NCBI GenBank assembly: GCA_024231975.1
Contig: JAAEQB010000022.1
Span: forward strand, 58,412 to 122,411
Direction: 5' to 3'
Origin: Allobosea sp.
GTDB taxonomy: Bacteria; Pseudomonadota; Alphaproteobacteria; Rhizobiales; Beijerinckiaceae
Length of the DNA: 64,000 bases
In this document: in pieces, positions 51,245 through 59,113 of the stretch
Layout of the letters: every line of letters begins with the position of its first letter
How positions within the stretch are numbered: the stretch's first letter is position 1
Translations under genes and position numbers: made by a program
Notes under the pieces: model-generated
What the model was told of the DNA's origin: nothing
Database searches by the model: none
The model's input: only the letters and a program-made list of their open reading frames with translations

Positions 51245-51709
51245 ATGGAGGCCGAACTCGACAAAACCGATCTCAGAATCCTGCGTTTGCTGCAGGCCGA
51301 CGGGCGCATGGGCAATGCCGAGATCGCCAAGCGGGTGAACACCAGCGCGGCCACCTGCCATCGCCGCATCCAGCGCCTGTTCGCCGAGGGTTATGTCACC
51401 AGCGTGCGCGCGCAGGTCGATCCGCACAAGGTCGAGAAGGGCACGCTCGCCATCGTCGGCGTGGTGCTCGACCGCTCGACGCCGGAGAGCTTTGGCCTGT
51501 TCGAGGAGGCGGTGAAGCAGCTCCCCGTCGTGCTCGACTGCCACATCGTCGCCGGCGATTTCGACTATTTCCTCAAGATCCGCGTGCGCGACCTCGCCGA
51601 CTTCAACAAGCTCCATGCGAAGACACTGCTGGCGCTGCCCGGCGTGCGCCAGACCCGCACCTTCTTCGTGATGAAGGAGGTCATCGACAATGCGCCGCTC
51701 GAGTTCTGA
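51245..51709 (+). CDS. acdR: Lrp/AsnC-family regulator of acdS (AcdR-like)
   Basis: 154 residues. N-terminal helix-turn-helix: DLRILRLLQADGRMGNAEIA, then KRVNTSAATCHRRIQRL; C-terminal RAM ligand domain from about residue 65 (CHIVAGDFDYFLKIRVRDLA). It is divergent from acdS with 156 nt between the starts. In studied bacteria an Lrp-type AcdR next to acdS activates it in response to ACC. The symbol is assigned from this context, not from sequence alone. Confidence 0.85.
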   Translation: MEAELDKTDLRILRLLQADGRMGNAEIAKRVNTSAATCHRRIQRLFAEGYVTSVRAQVDPHKVEKGTLAIVGVVLDRSTPESFGLFEEAVKQLPVVLDCHIVAGDFDYFLKIRVRDLADFNKLHAKTLLALPGVRQTRTFFVMKEVIDNAPLEF

Positions 51710-51808
51710 GACAGGCACGCGACCCCACAAAAAAAGTTTCGCCGACCGCATTGACTTAGAGTGCGCTCGAACTCGTAGCTTCCCGGGCGTCGTGATGAGA
51801 AGGCGACC

Positions 51809-52237
51809 ATGAAGATCGGCGAACTTGCCAGGCGATCGGGACTATCGGCCCATACGATCCGCTATTACGAGCGGATCGGGCTGCTGCCCTATGCCGACAG
51901 GGACCGGTCACGCCAACGCGACTACGACGCCTCGATCCTGACCTGGATCGATTTCCTCGGCCGGCTCAAGACTACCGGCATGCCGCTCCGCGAGATGCTG
52001 CGCTATGCGGCGTTGCGCGAAGCGGGAGCCGGCACCGAAGCCGATCGTCGTCTGTTGCTGGAACGGCACCGCGAGCAGGTTCGTGCTCGCGTCGCCGAAC
52101 TCGAAGCCTGCCTTCTCGTCCTCGACACCAAGATCGCCGGCTATGCCGACATCGAGAAGAGGATCGAAGACCATGACGCACATCAACGCACACGCCGAAA
52201 CCAGCAGGCTGGAGCGCGGCAGGCGGGCTCTCGCTGA
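51809..52237 (+). CDS. MerR-family transcriptional regulator
   Basis: 142 residues. N-terminal winged HTH: MKIGELARRSGLSAHTIRYY, ERIGLLPYADRDRSRQRDYD, then a coiled-coil helix (LERHREQVRARVAELEACLL). No metal-binding Cys pair as in MerR/CueR, so it is probably of the redox/drug-sensing sort. Its 3' end overlaps the decarboxylase gene by 65 nt. Confidence 0.85.
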   Translation: MKIGELARRSGLSAHTIRYYERIGLLPYADRDRSRQRDYDASILTWIDFLGRLKTTGMPLREMLRYAALREAGAGTEADRRLLLERHREQVRARVAELEACLLVLDTKIAGYADIEKRIEDHDAHQRTRRNQQAGARQAGSR

Positions 52238-52574
52238 GATCGATGGCGAAGCCGGCCACAAGGTGATCGCGGCGCTCGCCGACATCGCACCCGATTTCGC
52301 CAACTACGTGTTCGAGTTCTCGTTCGGCGACATCTATTCGCGGCCGGGGCTGGACCTGCGCTCCCGCGAGATCGCGACGATCGCGGCGCTGACCGCGCTG
52401 GGCAACGCCCAACCACAGCTCAAGGTGCATATCGAGGCCGGGCTGAACGTCGGACTGTCGCGCCAGGAGATTACGGAGGTCATGATCCAGATGGCGGTCT
52501 ATGCCGGCTTCCCGGCCGCGCTCAACGGGCTGTTCGCGGCGAAGGAGGTCTTCGCCGCGCGCGACGCCGCCTGA
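52173..52574 (+). CDS. carboxymuconolactone decarboxylase family protein
   Basis: 133 residues. CMD fold: DLRSREIATIAALTALGNAQ near residue 60 and LKVHIEAGLNVGLSRQEITE near 82, with the Glu and His expected; no CxxC pair, so not AhpD-like. The start lies inside the MerR gene (65-nt overlap, other frame). The MerR product probably controls this enzyme, which could take part in stress or aromatic metabolism. The overlap marks the two as one transcription unit. Confidence 0.82.
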   Translation: MTHINAHAETSRLERGRRALAEIDGEAGHKVIAALADIAPDFANYVFEFSFGDIYSRPGLDLRSREIATIAALTALGNAQPQLKVHIEAGLNVGLSRQEITEVMIQMAVYAGFPAALNGLFAAKEVFAARDAA

Positions 52575-52620
52575 ATTCAGGCTGCATAGGACTATCTCCT
52601 GATCAGCGGATCAGGTCTCC

Positions 52621-52711
52621 GTCATGCTCGCCCTTGTGGCGAGCATCCACGTCTTGAGCACAACGCTTGGTGAAGGAAGACGTGGATGGTCGGGACAAGC
52701 CCGACCATGAC
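52621..52711. repeat. palindromic element, GTCATGCTCG type
   Basis: Starts GTCATGCTCGCCC and ends GGGCTTGTCC-style complement CCCGACCATGAC; the arms ATCCACGTCTT and AAGACGTGGAT pair at the centre. A small hairpin ATGGTCGGG-ACAAG-CCCGACCAT (52686-52708) lies within. A separate CCTGATC-AGCG-GATCAGG hairpin (52598-52615) precedes it. The element lies beyond the urtE stop, between it and the decarboxylase gene. No gene in 52575-52755. Confidence 0.7.
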
Positions 52712-52755
52712 GATGAGGCACAGACCAAAATCGGTTTGCCTCAATCCCTTGGCGG

Positions 52756-53451
52756 CTAGACCTGAATCAACCTCTGAACCTGCGCTCCGTCCAGTTCCGC
52801 CATCGGCCCGGCCAGCACGACCTCGCCGCGGTCCATCACGAACATCGTGTCGGCGAGGTCGCGGGCGAAGTCGAAATACTGCTCGACCAGCACGATCGCC
52901 ATGCCGCCCTTCTGGCGGAGATAGTCGATGGCGCGGCCGATATCCTTGATGATAGAGGGCTGGATGCCCTCGGTCGGCTCGTCCAGCACCAGCAGCCTGG
53001 GTCGGGTGACCAGCGCCCGCGCAATCGCGAGCTGCTGCTGCTGGCCACCCGAGAGGTCTCCGCCGCGCCGGCCCAGCATGGACTTCAGCACGGGGAATAG
53101 GTCGAACAGTTCGTTCGGGATGAAGCGCTCCTTGCGGGGCAAGGGCGCAAAACCGGTCTCGAGGTTCTCCTTCACCGTCAATAGCGGAAAGACCTCGCGG
53201 CCCTGCGGCACATAGGCGATGCCGGCCCGCGCGCGATCCTCACTGCGCAGCGCCGAAATGTCCTCGCCATCAAGGCGGATATGCCCGCCCGAGATCGGCT
53301 GGTGGCCGACGATGGCGCGCATCAGCGAGGTCTTGCCGACGCCGTTGCGGCCCATGACGCAGGTGACCTTGCCGATCTCGGCGCTGACCGAGACACGCCT
53401 GAGTGCCTGCGCGGCGCCGTAATGGAGATCGATGGCATCCACAGTCAGCAT
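52756..53451 (-). CDS. urtE: urea ABC transporter ATP-binding subunit UrtE
   Basis: 231 residues. ABC ATPase of the LivF type: GRNGVGKTSLMRAIVGHQPI near residue 35, LSGGQQQQLAIARALVTRPR near 135, LLVLDEPTEGIQPSIIKDIG near 155. Last gene of urtABCDE; it powers urea uptake together with UrtD. The order and the family match leave little doubt about the urea type as opposed to general branched-chain transport. Confidence 0.92.
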   Translation of the reverse strand: MLTVDAIDLHYGAAQALRRVSVSAEIGKVTCVMGRNGVGKTSLMRAIVGHQPISGGHIRLDGEDISALRSEDRARAGIAYVPQGREVFPLLTVKENLETGFAPLPRKERFIPNELFDLFPVLKSMLGRRGGDLSGGQQQQLAIARALVTRPRLLVLDEPTEGIQPSIIKDIGRAIDYLRQKGGMAIVLVEQYFDFARDLADTMFVMDRGEVVLAGPMAELDGAQVQRLIQV

Positions 53452-53511
53452 GAGCAGTCGTCCCGCTGCATGAGCTGATCGGAAAACCGATTCTTGCTTT
53501 TCCCGAACATC

Positions 53512-54276
53512 CTAGCGCCCCAGATAGACTTCGACCACGCGCTCATTGGCGCTAACCTGATCGAGGGGGCCTTCGGCCAGAACCGAGCCCTCGTGGAGTA
53601 CCGTCACCTTCACGCCGAGCTCGCGGATGAAGCCCATGTCGTGCTCGACCACGATCACGGAATGATCCCTGGCGATCTCCTTGAGCAGCACGGCGGTCTG
53701 CGCCGTCTCGCCATCGGTCATGCCGGCCGCCGGCTCGTCGACGAGCAGGAGCTTGGGATCCTGCGCCAGCAGCATGCCGATCTCGAGCCATTGCTTCTGG
53801 CCATGCGAGAGCGAGCCGGCGAGCCGGTCGCGCTTGTCGGCGAGCTTGATGATGCCGAGGATGTCGTCGATCCGCTTCTGCTGGGCGCCTTGCGTCTGCC
53901 AGAACAGCGTCTTCAGCACCGTGCGCTTCGATTTCAGCGCCAGCAGGATGTTGTCCTCGATGGTGTGGAAGTCGAACACCGTCGGCTTCTGGAACTTGCG
54001 GCCGATGCCGAGATTGGCGATCGCCGCCTCGTCGAGCCGTGTCAGGTCGACCGAGCCGCCGAACATCACGGTGCCCTCGTCCGGCCGGGTCTTGCCGGTG
54101 ATGATGTCCATCATCGTCGTCTTGCCGGCTCCGTTCGGGCCGATGATGGCACGCATCTCGCCGGGTTCGATGGTCAGCGACAGGCCGCGGATCGCCTTGA
54201 AACCGTCGAATGAGACGCTGACGCCGTCGAGATAGAGCAAGGAAGAGGTCAGCGCGCCGGGTGTGGGAGCGTTCAT
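53512..54276 (-). CDS. urtD: urea ABC transporter ATP-binding subunit UrtD
   Basis: 254 residues. LivG-type ATPase: IGPNGAGKTTMMDIITGKTR near residue 45, the LSHGQKQWLEIGMLLAQDPK signature characteristic of UrtD near 155, and LLLVDEPAAGMTDGE. The start MNAPTPGALTSSLLYLDG is used, just after urtC ends. Works with UrtE under the UrtB/UrtC permease pair. Confidence 0.93.
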   Translation of the reverse strand: MNAPTPGALTSSLLYLDGVSVSFDGFKAIRGLSLTIEPGEMRAIIGPNGAGKTTMMDIITGKTRPDEGTVMFGGSVDLTRLDEAAIANLGIGRKFQKPTVFDFHTIEDNILLALKSKRTVLKTLFWQTQGAQQKRIDDILGIIKLADKRDRLAGSLSHGQKQWLEIGMLLAQDPKLLLVDEPAAGMTDGETAQTAVLLKEIARDHSVIVVEHDMGFIRELGVKVTVLHEGSVLAEGPLDQVSANERVVEVYLGR

Positions 54277-54281
54277 ATCGG

Positions 54282-55421
54282 TTACTCCGCCGGAGCCGGC
54301 TCGGCCGCCGGCATCGCTTCGGGCTTGCGGCGCTTCTCCCACCAACCCTGCACGGTGCCCAAAATGCCCTTCGGCATGAACAGGGTGACGAAGACGAAGA
54401 GCGCGCCGAGCGCGAACAGCCAGTACGGCGCCATGAAACCGGAGGTGAACATCGTCTTGGCCCAGTTGACGACGATGGCGCCGAGTGCTGCGCCCACCAG
54501 CGAGCCACGCCCGCCGACCGCGACCCAGATCACCGTCTCGATCGAATTGGCCGGCGCGAATTCGCTGGGATTGATGATGCCGACCTGCGGCACGTAGAGC
54601 GCCCCGGCGACGCCCGCCATGCAGGCCGAGACGGTGAAGACGAAGAGCTTGAAGCGGTCGACCCGGTAGCCGAGGAAGCGCGTGCGCGATTCAGCATCCC
54701 GGATCGCGATCACCACCTTGCCGAGCTTGGAGGTGACGATGCCGCGCGCGATCAGGAAGCCGGCGATCAGCATCGTGCAGGTCATCGCGAACAGCGCCGC
54801 GCGCGTGCCCTGCGCCTGCACATTGAAGCCGAGGATGTCCTTGAAGTCGGTCAGGCCGTTATTGCCGCCGAAGCCCATGTCGTTGCGGAAGAAGGCGAGC
54901 AGCAGCGCATAGGTCAGCGCCTGTGTGATGATCGAGAGATAGACGCCGGTGACGCGGCTGCGGAAGGCGAACCAGCCGAAGACAAAGGCGAGCAGACCGG
55001 GGACAGCCAACACCATCAGCATGGCGAAGGGGAAGGACGAGAACCCGTACCAGTACCAGGGCAATTCCCCCCAGTTCAGGAAGACCATGAAGTCGGGCAG
55101 GACCGGATTGCCGTAGACGCCGCGCGAGCCGATCTGGCGCATCAGATACATGCCCATCGCATAGCCGCCGAGCGCGAAGAAGGCGCCATGGCCGAGCGAG
55201 AGGATGCCGCAATAGCCCCAGACCAAGTCGAGCGAGATCGCCAGCAGCGCATAGCAGAGATATTTGCCCCAGAGCGACATGGTCGCGGTCGAGACGTGAA
55301 ACGGCGAGCCGGCCGGCATAAGCAGGTTCGCCAGCGGCACCAAAAGGCCGATCGCCGCGACGAGGACAAGAAAGGCATAGCCTCGCCTGTCCATGTTCGA
55401 GAGCAGGAAGCGGGTGATCAT
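54282..55421 (-). CDS. urtC: urea ABC transporter permease UrtC
   Basis: 379 residues. LivM-like inner-membrane permease with about 10 helices: LVWGYCGILSLGHGAFFALG near residue 65, GVYLSIITQALTYALLLAFF near 175 and GVAGALYVPQVGIINPSEFA near 270. Its ATG overlaps the urtB stop by 4 nt. The UrtC type fits the operon and length. Confidence 0.93.
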   Translation of the reverse strand: MITRFLLSNMDRRGYAFLVLVAAIGLLVPLANLLMPAGSPFHVSTATMSLWGKYLCYALLAISLDLVWGYCGILSLGHGAFFALGGYAMGMYLMRQIGSRGVYGNPVLPDFMVFLNWGELPWYWYGFSSFPFAMLMVLAVPGLLAFVFGWFAFRSRVTGVYLSIITQALTYALLLAFFRNDMGFGGNNGLTDFKDILGFNVQAQGTRAALFAMTCTMLIAGFLIARGIVTSKLGKVVIAIRDAESRTRFLGYRVDRFKLFVFTVSACMAGVAGALYVPQVGIINPSEFAPANSIETVIWVAVGGRGSLVGAALGAIVVNWAKTMFTSGFMAPYWLFALGALFVFVTLFMPKGILGTVQGWWEKRRKPEAMPAAEPAPAE

Positions 55422-57019
55422 GCTTCTACCGCCCTGCCCTTCAGCGCGAACAGGCCGCGCGGGCGCTTCTGGATGAACAGGATAATGAAGACGAGCAGCG
55501 CGATCTTGCCGAGCACGGCGCCGGCATAGGGCTCCAATAGCTTGTTGGCGACGCCGAGGCTCATGGCGCTGATCAGCGTACCCCAGAGATTGCCGACGCC
55601 GCCGAAGACCACGACCATGAAGCTGTCGATGATGTAGCTCTGGCCGAGATTGGGGCTGACATTGTCGATCTGCGAGAGCGCGACGCCAGCCAGGCCCGCG
55701 ACCCCTGAGCCAAGCCCGAAGGTCAGCGCATCGATCCGGCCGGTACGGATACCCATCGCCGAGGCCATGCGCCGGTTCTGGGTGACGGCGCGCATCTGCA
55801 GCCCCATCGGCGTCAGCTTCAGGATCGCGAGCAACGCCAGGAAGACCAGCGCCGCGAAGACGATGATCCAGAGCCGGTTCCAGGTGATGGCGAGGCCACC
55901 AAGCTCGAAGGCGCCGGACATGAAGCTGGGCGCGCCGACCTCGCGGTTGGTTGGTCCGAAGGCGGTGCGCACCGCCTGCTGCAGGATCAGGCTGATGCCC
56001 CAGGTCGCCAGCAGCGTCTCCAGCGGCCTTCCATAGAGGAAGCGGATGACGCCGCGCTCGATCGCGATGCCGACCGCGCCAGCGACGATGAAGGCGGCCG
56101 GCAGCGCGATCGCCAGCGACCAGTCGAACAGATAGGGCGCATGGGTCCGGATCAGTTCCTGCACCACGAAGGTGGTGTAGGCGCCGAGCATCACCATCTC
56201 GCCATGGGCCATGTTGATCACGCCCATCACGCCGAAGGTGATGGCGAGGCCGATCGCTGCGAGCAGCAGCACCGAGCCGAGCGAGAGCCCATACCAGAGG
56301 TTCTGCCCGGCCCGCCACAGAGCGAGCTTGCCCTCGATGTCGGAGATGGCGCGCGCCTGCGCCTCCTTGAGACCCGGCGTGGCGTCGCCCGGCAAGGCGC
56401 GCAGCGTTGCCAGCGCATCCTGGTCGCCGCGCTCGCGCAGCACATCGACTGCGGCGATCCGGTCGAAGGGCGGCGCGTCGGTCTTGACGATCAGGATCGC
56501 GGCCTGCGCCTCGCGCAGGGCCCGACGCGCCCGGTCATTGCCTTCCTTGGCGATGGCAGCTTCGAGGACGGGCAGCACCGAGATGTCACGCGCCCGGAAT
56601 ACCGCTTCGGCCGCTGCGACGCGCTTGGCCGGATCGGGATTGATCAGTCCGAGCCCGCCGAGCGCGCCCTGGATCACCCGCCGGACGTTGTTGTTGAGCC
56701 TGACGGGATTGACGCCGGCAGGCGCAGCCGCGAGCGCCTGCCCGGTCTTGGCGTCGAGAAAACCGCCCTCCTTCGTCTTCACGGCGACCACGCCGCCGCC
56801 GGCGAGCAGCCGGCCATCGGCCAGCGCCTCGATGATCACGGCCGCATTCGGATGGGCGCTCTGCACAAGGATGTCGATCGCGCGTGCCGTGTCCGAGAAG
56901 CTGTCGGCGTTGAGCCGCGCGAAGGCGTCGTCGGCGCTTTGCGCGAGGGCGACGGCCGGCGCGAAGGCGAGCGTCATCGCGAGCGCAAGCATGCGCAGAA
57001 GGTGAATGAAGGGCGGCAT
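55418..57019 (-). CDS. urtB: urea ABC transporter permease UrtB
   Basis: 533 residues. A signal-like segment (LALAMTLAFAPAVALAQ) and about 200 residues of HEAT-like helical, Ala-rich periplasmic sequence precede the LivH-type permease (GVMGVINMAHGEMVMLGAYT near residue 265, LGSGVAGLAGVALSQIDNVS near 440). The long N-terminal extension is the trait separating UrtB from ordinary LivH. The start MPPFIHLLRMLAL excludes a longer frame that runs into the intergenic repeat. Confidence 0.93.
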   Translation of the reverse strand: MPPFIHLLRMLALAMTLAFAPAVALAQSADDAFARLNADSFSDTARAIDILVQSAHPNAAVIIEALADGRLLAGGGVVAVKTKEGGFLDAKTGQALAAAPAGVNPVRLNNNVRRVIQGALGGLGLINPDPAKRVAAAEAVFRARDISVLPVLEAAIAKEGNDRARRALREAQAAILIVKTDAPPFDRIAAVDVLRERGDQDALATLRALPGDATPGLKEAQARAISDIEGKLALWRAGQNLWYGLSLGSVLLLAAIGLAITFGVMGVINMAHGEMVMLGAYTTFVVQELIRTHAPYLFDWSLAIALPAAFIVAGAVGIAIERGVIRFLYGRPLETLLATWGISLILQQAVRTAFGPTNREVGAPSFMSGAFELGGLAITWNRLWIIVFAALVFLALLAILKLTPMGLQMRAVTQNRRMASAMGIRTGRIDALTFGLGSGVAGLAGVALSQIDNVSPNLGQSYIIDSFMVVVFGGVGNLWGTLISAMSLGVANKLLEPYAGAVLGKIALLVFIILFIQKRPRGLFALKGRAVEA

Positions 57020-57041
57020 TATTCCGACGATCTCGGTTCGG

Positions 57042-57146
57042 GTCGTCCCGGGCGACCGGAGGGAGACCCGGGACCCATGCCTGAGCTTTTCCGATTGAGG
57101 CTCAGGCATGGGTCCCGGCTCTGCGCTTCGCTCCGGCCGGGACGAC
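57042..57146. repeat. long palindromic element between urtA and urtB
   Basis: Starts GTCGTCCCGGGCG and ends CCGGGACGAC; the inner arms GGGACCCATGCCTGAGC and GCTCAGGCATGGGTCCC pair. It lies inside the urt operon, between urtA and urtB (217-nt gap). Such an insertion could lower or process downstream transcript and so raise UrtA over the membrane subunits; that is inference. Same family as the elements at 40868 and 46047. Confidence 0.75.
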
Positions 57147-57236
57147 CGAGATGGTTGAATTCCGGATGTGACGTATGGGCTGGAATTCGAAGGGCGGCCG
57201 GGCTTTCCGACCGTGCCGCCCTTCCCCCTCTTCAGC

Positions 57237-58523
57237 TCAGGTGCCGCTGCCGGCGCACTTGCCGGTCTTGACGTTGAAGTTGCCGCACTTCTTCTCGACC
57301 CAGTCGCCGATCAGGTCCTTGGAGCCGTCGAGCTCCTTCGACCAGGCGTCGCCGGCGACGAGATCGGTCTTCGAGACCACGTCGAACTGGCCGTCGGCCT
57401 TGATCTCGCCGATTAGCACCGGCTTGGTGATGTGGTGGTTCGGCAGCATCTTCGAGACGCCGCCGGTCAGGTTCGGCGCTTCGATGCCGGGCAGCGCGTC
57501 GATGACCTTGTCCGGATCGGTGGACTTGGCCTTCTCGACCGCCTTCACCCACATGTTGAAGCCGATGACATGGGCCTCCATCGGGTCGTTGGTGACGGCC
57601 TTGTCGTTCTTCTTGTAGGCCTTCCACTGCTTGATGAAGGCCTCGTTCTCCGGCGTCTTGACCGACTGGAAGTAGTTCCAGGCGGCCAGATGCCCGACCA
57701 GCGGCTTGGTGTCGATGCCGGCAAGCTCTTCCTCGCCGACCGAGAAGGCGACGACCGGGATGTCGGTCGCCTTGATGCCCTGGTTGCCGAGCTCCTTGTA
57801 GAAGGGAACGTTGGCGTCGCCGTTGATGGTCGAGACCACGGCGGTCTTCTTGCCGGCGGTGCCGAACTTCTTGATGTCGGAGACGATGGTCTGCCAGTCG
57901 GAATGGCCGAACGGCGTGTAGTTGATCAGGATGTCCTCGGACTTCACGCCCTTGGACTTGAGGTACGCCTCGAGGATCTTGTTGGTCGTGCGCGGGTAGA
58001 CATAGTCGGTGCCGGCGAGCACCCAACGCTCGACCTTCTCCTCCTTGGCGAGATAGTCGACGGCGGGAATAGCCTGCTGGTTCGGCGCGGCGCCGGTATA
58101 GAAGACGTTGCGCTCGCTCTCCTCGCCCTCGTACTGGACGGGGTAGAACAGGATCGAGTTCAGCTCCTTGAACACCGGGAGCACAGACTTGCGCGACACG
58201 GAAGTCCAGCAGCCGAACACGGCCGCGACCTTGTCCTTGACGATCAGCTCGCGCGCCTTCTCGGCGAAGAGCGGCCAGTTCGAGGCCGGGTCGACCACGA
58301 CCGCCTCGAGCTTCTTGCCGAGCACGCCGCCCTTCTTGTTCTGCTCCTCGATGAGCATGAGCATGACGTCCTTCAGCGTCGTCTCCGAGATCGCCATCGT
58401 GCCGGAGAGCGAATGCAGGATGCCGACCTTGATGGTCTCTTGCGCCTGCGCCGGCGCCAGCGAGGAGAGAACCGTGGCGCCTGCGAAGGCGGCGCCGATG
58501 ACCGTGCGACGAGTGAGTTTCAC
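57237..58523 (-). CDS. urtA: urea ABC transporter substrate-binding protein UrtA
   Basis: 428 residues. Periplasmic binding protein. The GTG start with AGGGGA upstream gives a Tat-like signal (LTRRTVIGAAFAGATVLSSL, cut after AQA). The body has IKVGILHSLSGTMAISETTL near residue 30, GCWTSVSRKSVLPVFKELNS near 105 and LFYPVQYEGEESERNVFYTG, which are typical of UrtA/FmdD-type proteins. First gene of urtABCDE; a sigma-54 promoter lies 76 nt upstream. Confidence 0.94.
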   Translation of the reverse strand: MKLTRRTVIGAAFAGATVLSSLAPAQAQETIKVGILHSLSGTMAISETTLKDVMLMLIEEQNKKGGVLGKKLEAVVVDPASNWPLFAEKARELIVKDKVAAVFGCWTSVSRKSVLPVFKELNSILFYPVQYEGEESERNVFYTGAAPNQQAIPAVDYLAKEEKVERWVLAGTDYVYPRTTNKILEAYLKSKGVKSEDILINYTPFGHSDWQTIVSDIKKFGTAGKKTAVVSTINGDANVPFYKELGNQGIKATDIPVVAFSVGEEELAGIDTKPLVGHLAAWNYFQSVKTPENEAFIKQWKAYKKNDKAVTNDPMEAHVIGFNMWVKAVEKAKSTDPDKVIDALPGIEAPNLTGGVSKMLPNHHITKPVLIGEIKADGQFDVVSKTDLVAGDAWSKELDGSKDLIGDWVEKKCGNFNVKTGKCAGSGT

Positions 58524-58598
58524 TGCGATGTCCCCTGAGGTCCCTGTTGACCACGCCCTTGCCGGGCGCCAGCTGCCGTTCCGGCTGGCAGACGGATC

Positions 58599-58613
58599 GC
58601 AAGCGACGTGCCA
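58599..58613 (-). promoter_or_regulatory. sigma-54 promoter of urtA
   Basis: On the minus strand TGGCAC-GTCGC-TTGC matches the -24/-12 consensus exactly, including the invariant GG and GC. The expected start site near 58587 leaves a leader of about 64 nt before the urtA GTG. Part of the 384-nt gap from urtA to the mini-ORF at 58908; no gene is seen in that gap. Confidence 0.75.
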
Positions 58614-58765
58614 ACCCGGTGGAGGGCTATTTCGGCACTGCAACAAGGCGTGTTCAGGGCGCTCTCCCGAGCGATTTCCTGCGGGAGATGCGCTTTGTGG
58701 CGCAAAGATCATGCGTGGCAGCTGCCTATGGCCACTTAATGGGCACATCGCCCGCCGCAAAAAGA

Positions 58766-58808
58766 GGCACCAAAACTCAAAGTCGGCTTAGTGCCTGATT
58801 TTGTTGCA
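58766..58808 (-). promoter_or_regulatory. candidate NtrC enhancer sites upstream of urtA
   Basis: On the minus strand, TGCAACAAAATCAGGCA (58808-58792) matches 13 of 17 positions of the NtrC consensus TGCACCAAAATGGTGCA. A half site, GGCACCAAAAC, is on the plus strand at 58766-58776. They lie about 155-195 nt upstream of the -24 element, where NtrC sites normally sit. Assignment rests on the consensus only. Confidence 0.5.
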
Positions 58809-58842
58809 GCTCGATGAGCTGTGATCCGCCGAATCTTTACCG

Positions 58843-58871
58843 TTTACGCGGTGCTTGGAATCACCCTAGCC
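58843..58871 (+). promoter_or_regulatory. candidate promoter of the 58.9 kb mini-gene
   Basis: TTTACG (58843-58848), 17 nt, CTAGCC (58866-58871). Spacing is ideal but the -10 is weak; alphaproteobacterial -10 boxes often resemble CTAT. A start near 58878 would give a transcript of about 190 nt ending at the terminator 59033-59068. Confidence 0.3.
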
Positions 58872-58891
58872 TCCTCTTGTCGGTAACAACT

Positions 58892-58908
58892 GAAAGGAGG
58901 TGATCCAG
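58892..58908 (+). promoter_or_regulatory. extended ribosome-binding site, 17-nt match to the 16S rRNA tail
   Basis: GAAAGGAGGTGATCCAG is the exact complement of the 3' tail of alphaproteobacterial 16S rRNA over 17 nt. Normal Shine-Dalgarno sites here match 4-7 nt. The AGGAGG core is 7 nt before the GTG of a 25-codon ORF, the best spacing for initiation. Such a site would hold ribosomes tightly. Confidence 0.75.
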
Positions 58909-58985
58909 TGTCTCATTGTCATCAACCGCTGTCGCGGGGGGCGCATGGCCTGGACTCGTCCCATGAGGGGTTCGGTTGCGCGTGA
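58908..58985 (+). CDS. 25-codon mini-ORF with extended Shine-Dalgarno, possible leader peptide
   Basis: GTG start at 58908, stop TGA at 58983-58985. The peptide opens VSHCHQPLSRG and contains four His and two Cys in 25 residues. It is too short for a normal gene call. Its 17-nt ribosome-binding match and a strong terminator 48 nt downstream mark a separate short transcript between urtA and rnr. It may be a regulatory leader, a dual-function small RNA or a ribosome-sequestering element; the sequence does not decide among these. Not matched to a known family by me. Confidence 0.5.
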   Translation: MSHCHQPLSRGAHGLDSSHEGFGCA

Positions 58986-59032
58986 GTTTCCGTGACGCTT
59001 AGCCCTGTTACCGGGGCTGCGGTTCGGCAATG

Positions 59033-59068
59033 GAAGGGCTGCCCGCAAGGGCAGCCCTTCTCCGTTTT
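59033..59068 (+). terminator. strong terminator after the mini-ORF
   Basis: GAAGGGCTGCCC, GCAA, GGGCAGCCCTTC, then TCCGTTTT: a 12-bp perfect stem with a stable GNRA tetraloop. It ends the short transcript and lies 46 nt before the rnr start, so rnr may be made by read-through or from its own promoter. Confidence 0.8.
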
Positions 59069-59113
59069 GGGCAGCAGTTCTGCACAAGCCGTTCTGGCGC
59101 CGCCCGCCGCGCC

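Noticed and set aside
55422..56318. 300-codon N-terminal extension of urtC
   Set aside because: It is an out-of-frame overlap with urtB; the ATG at 55421 overlapping the urtB stop is the normal urtC start.
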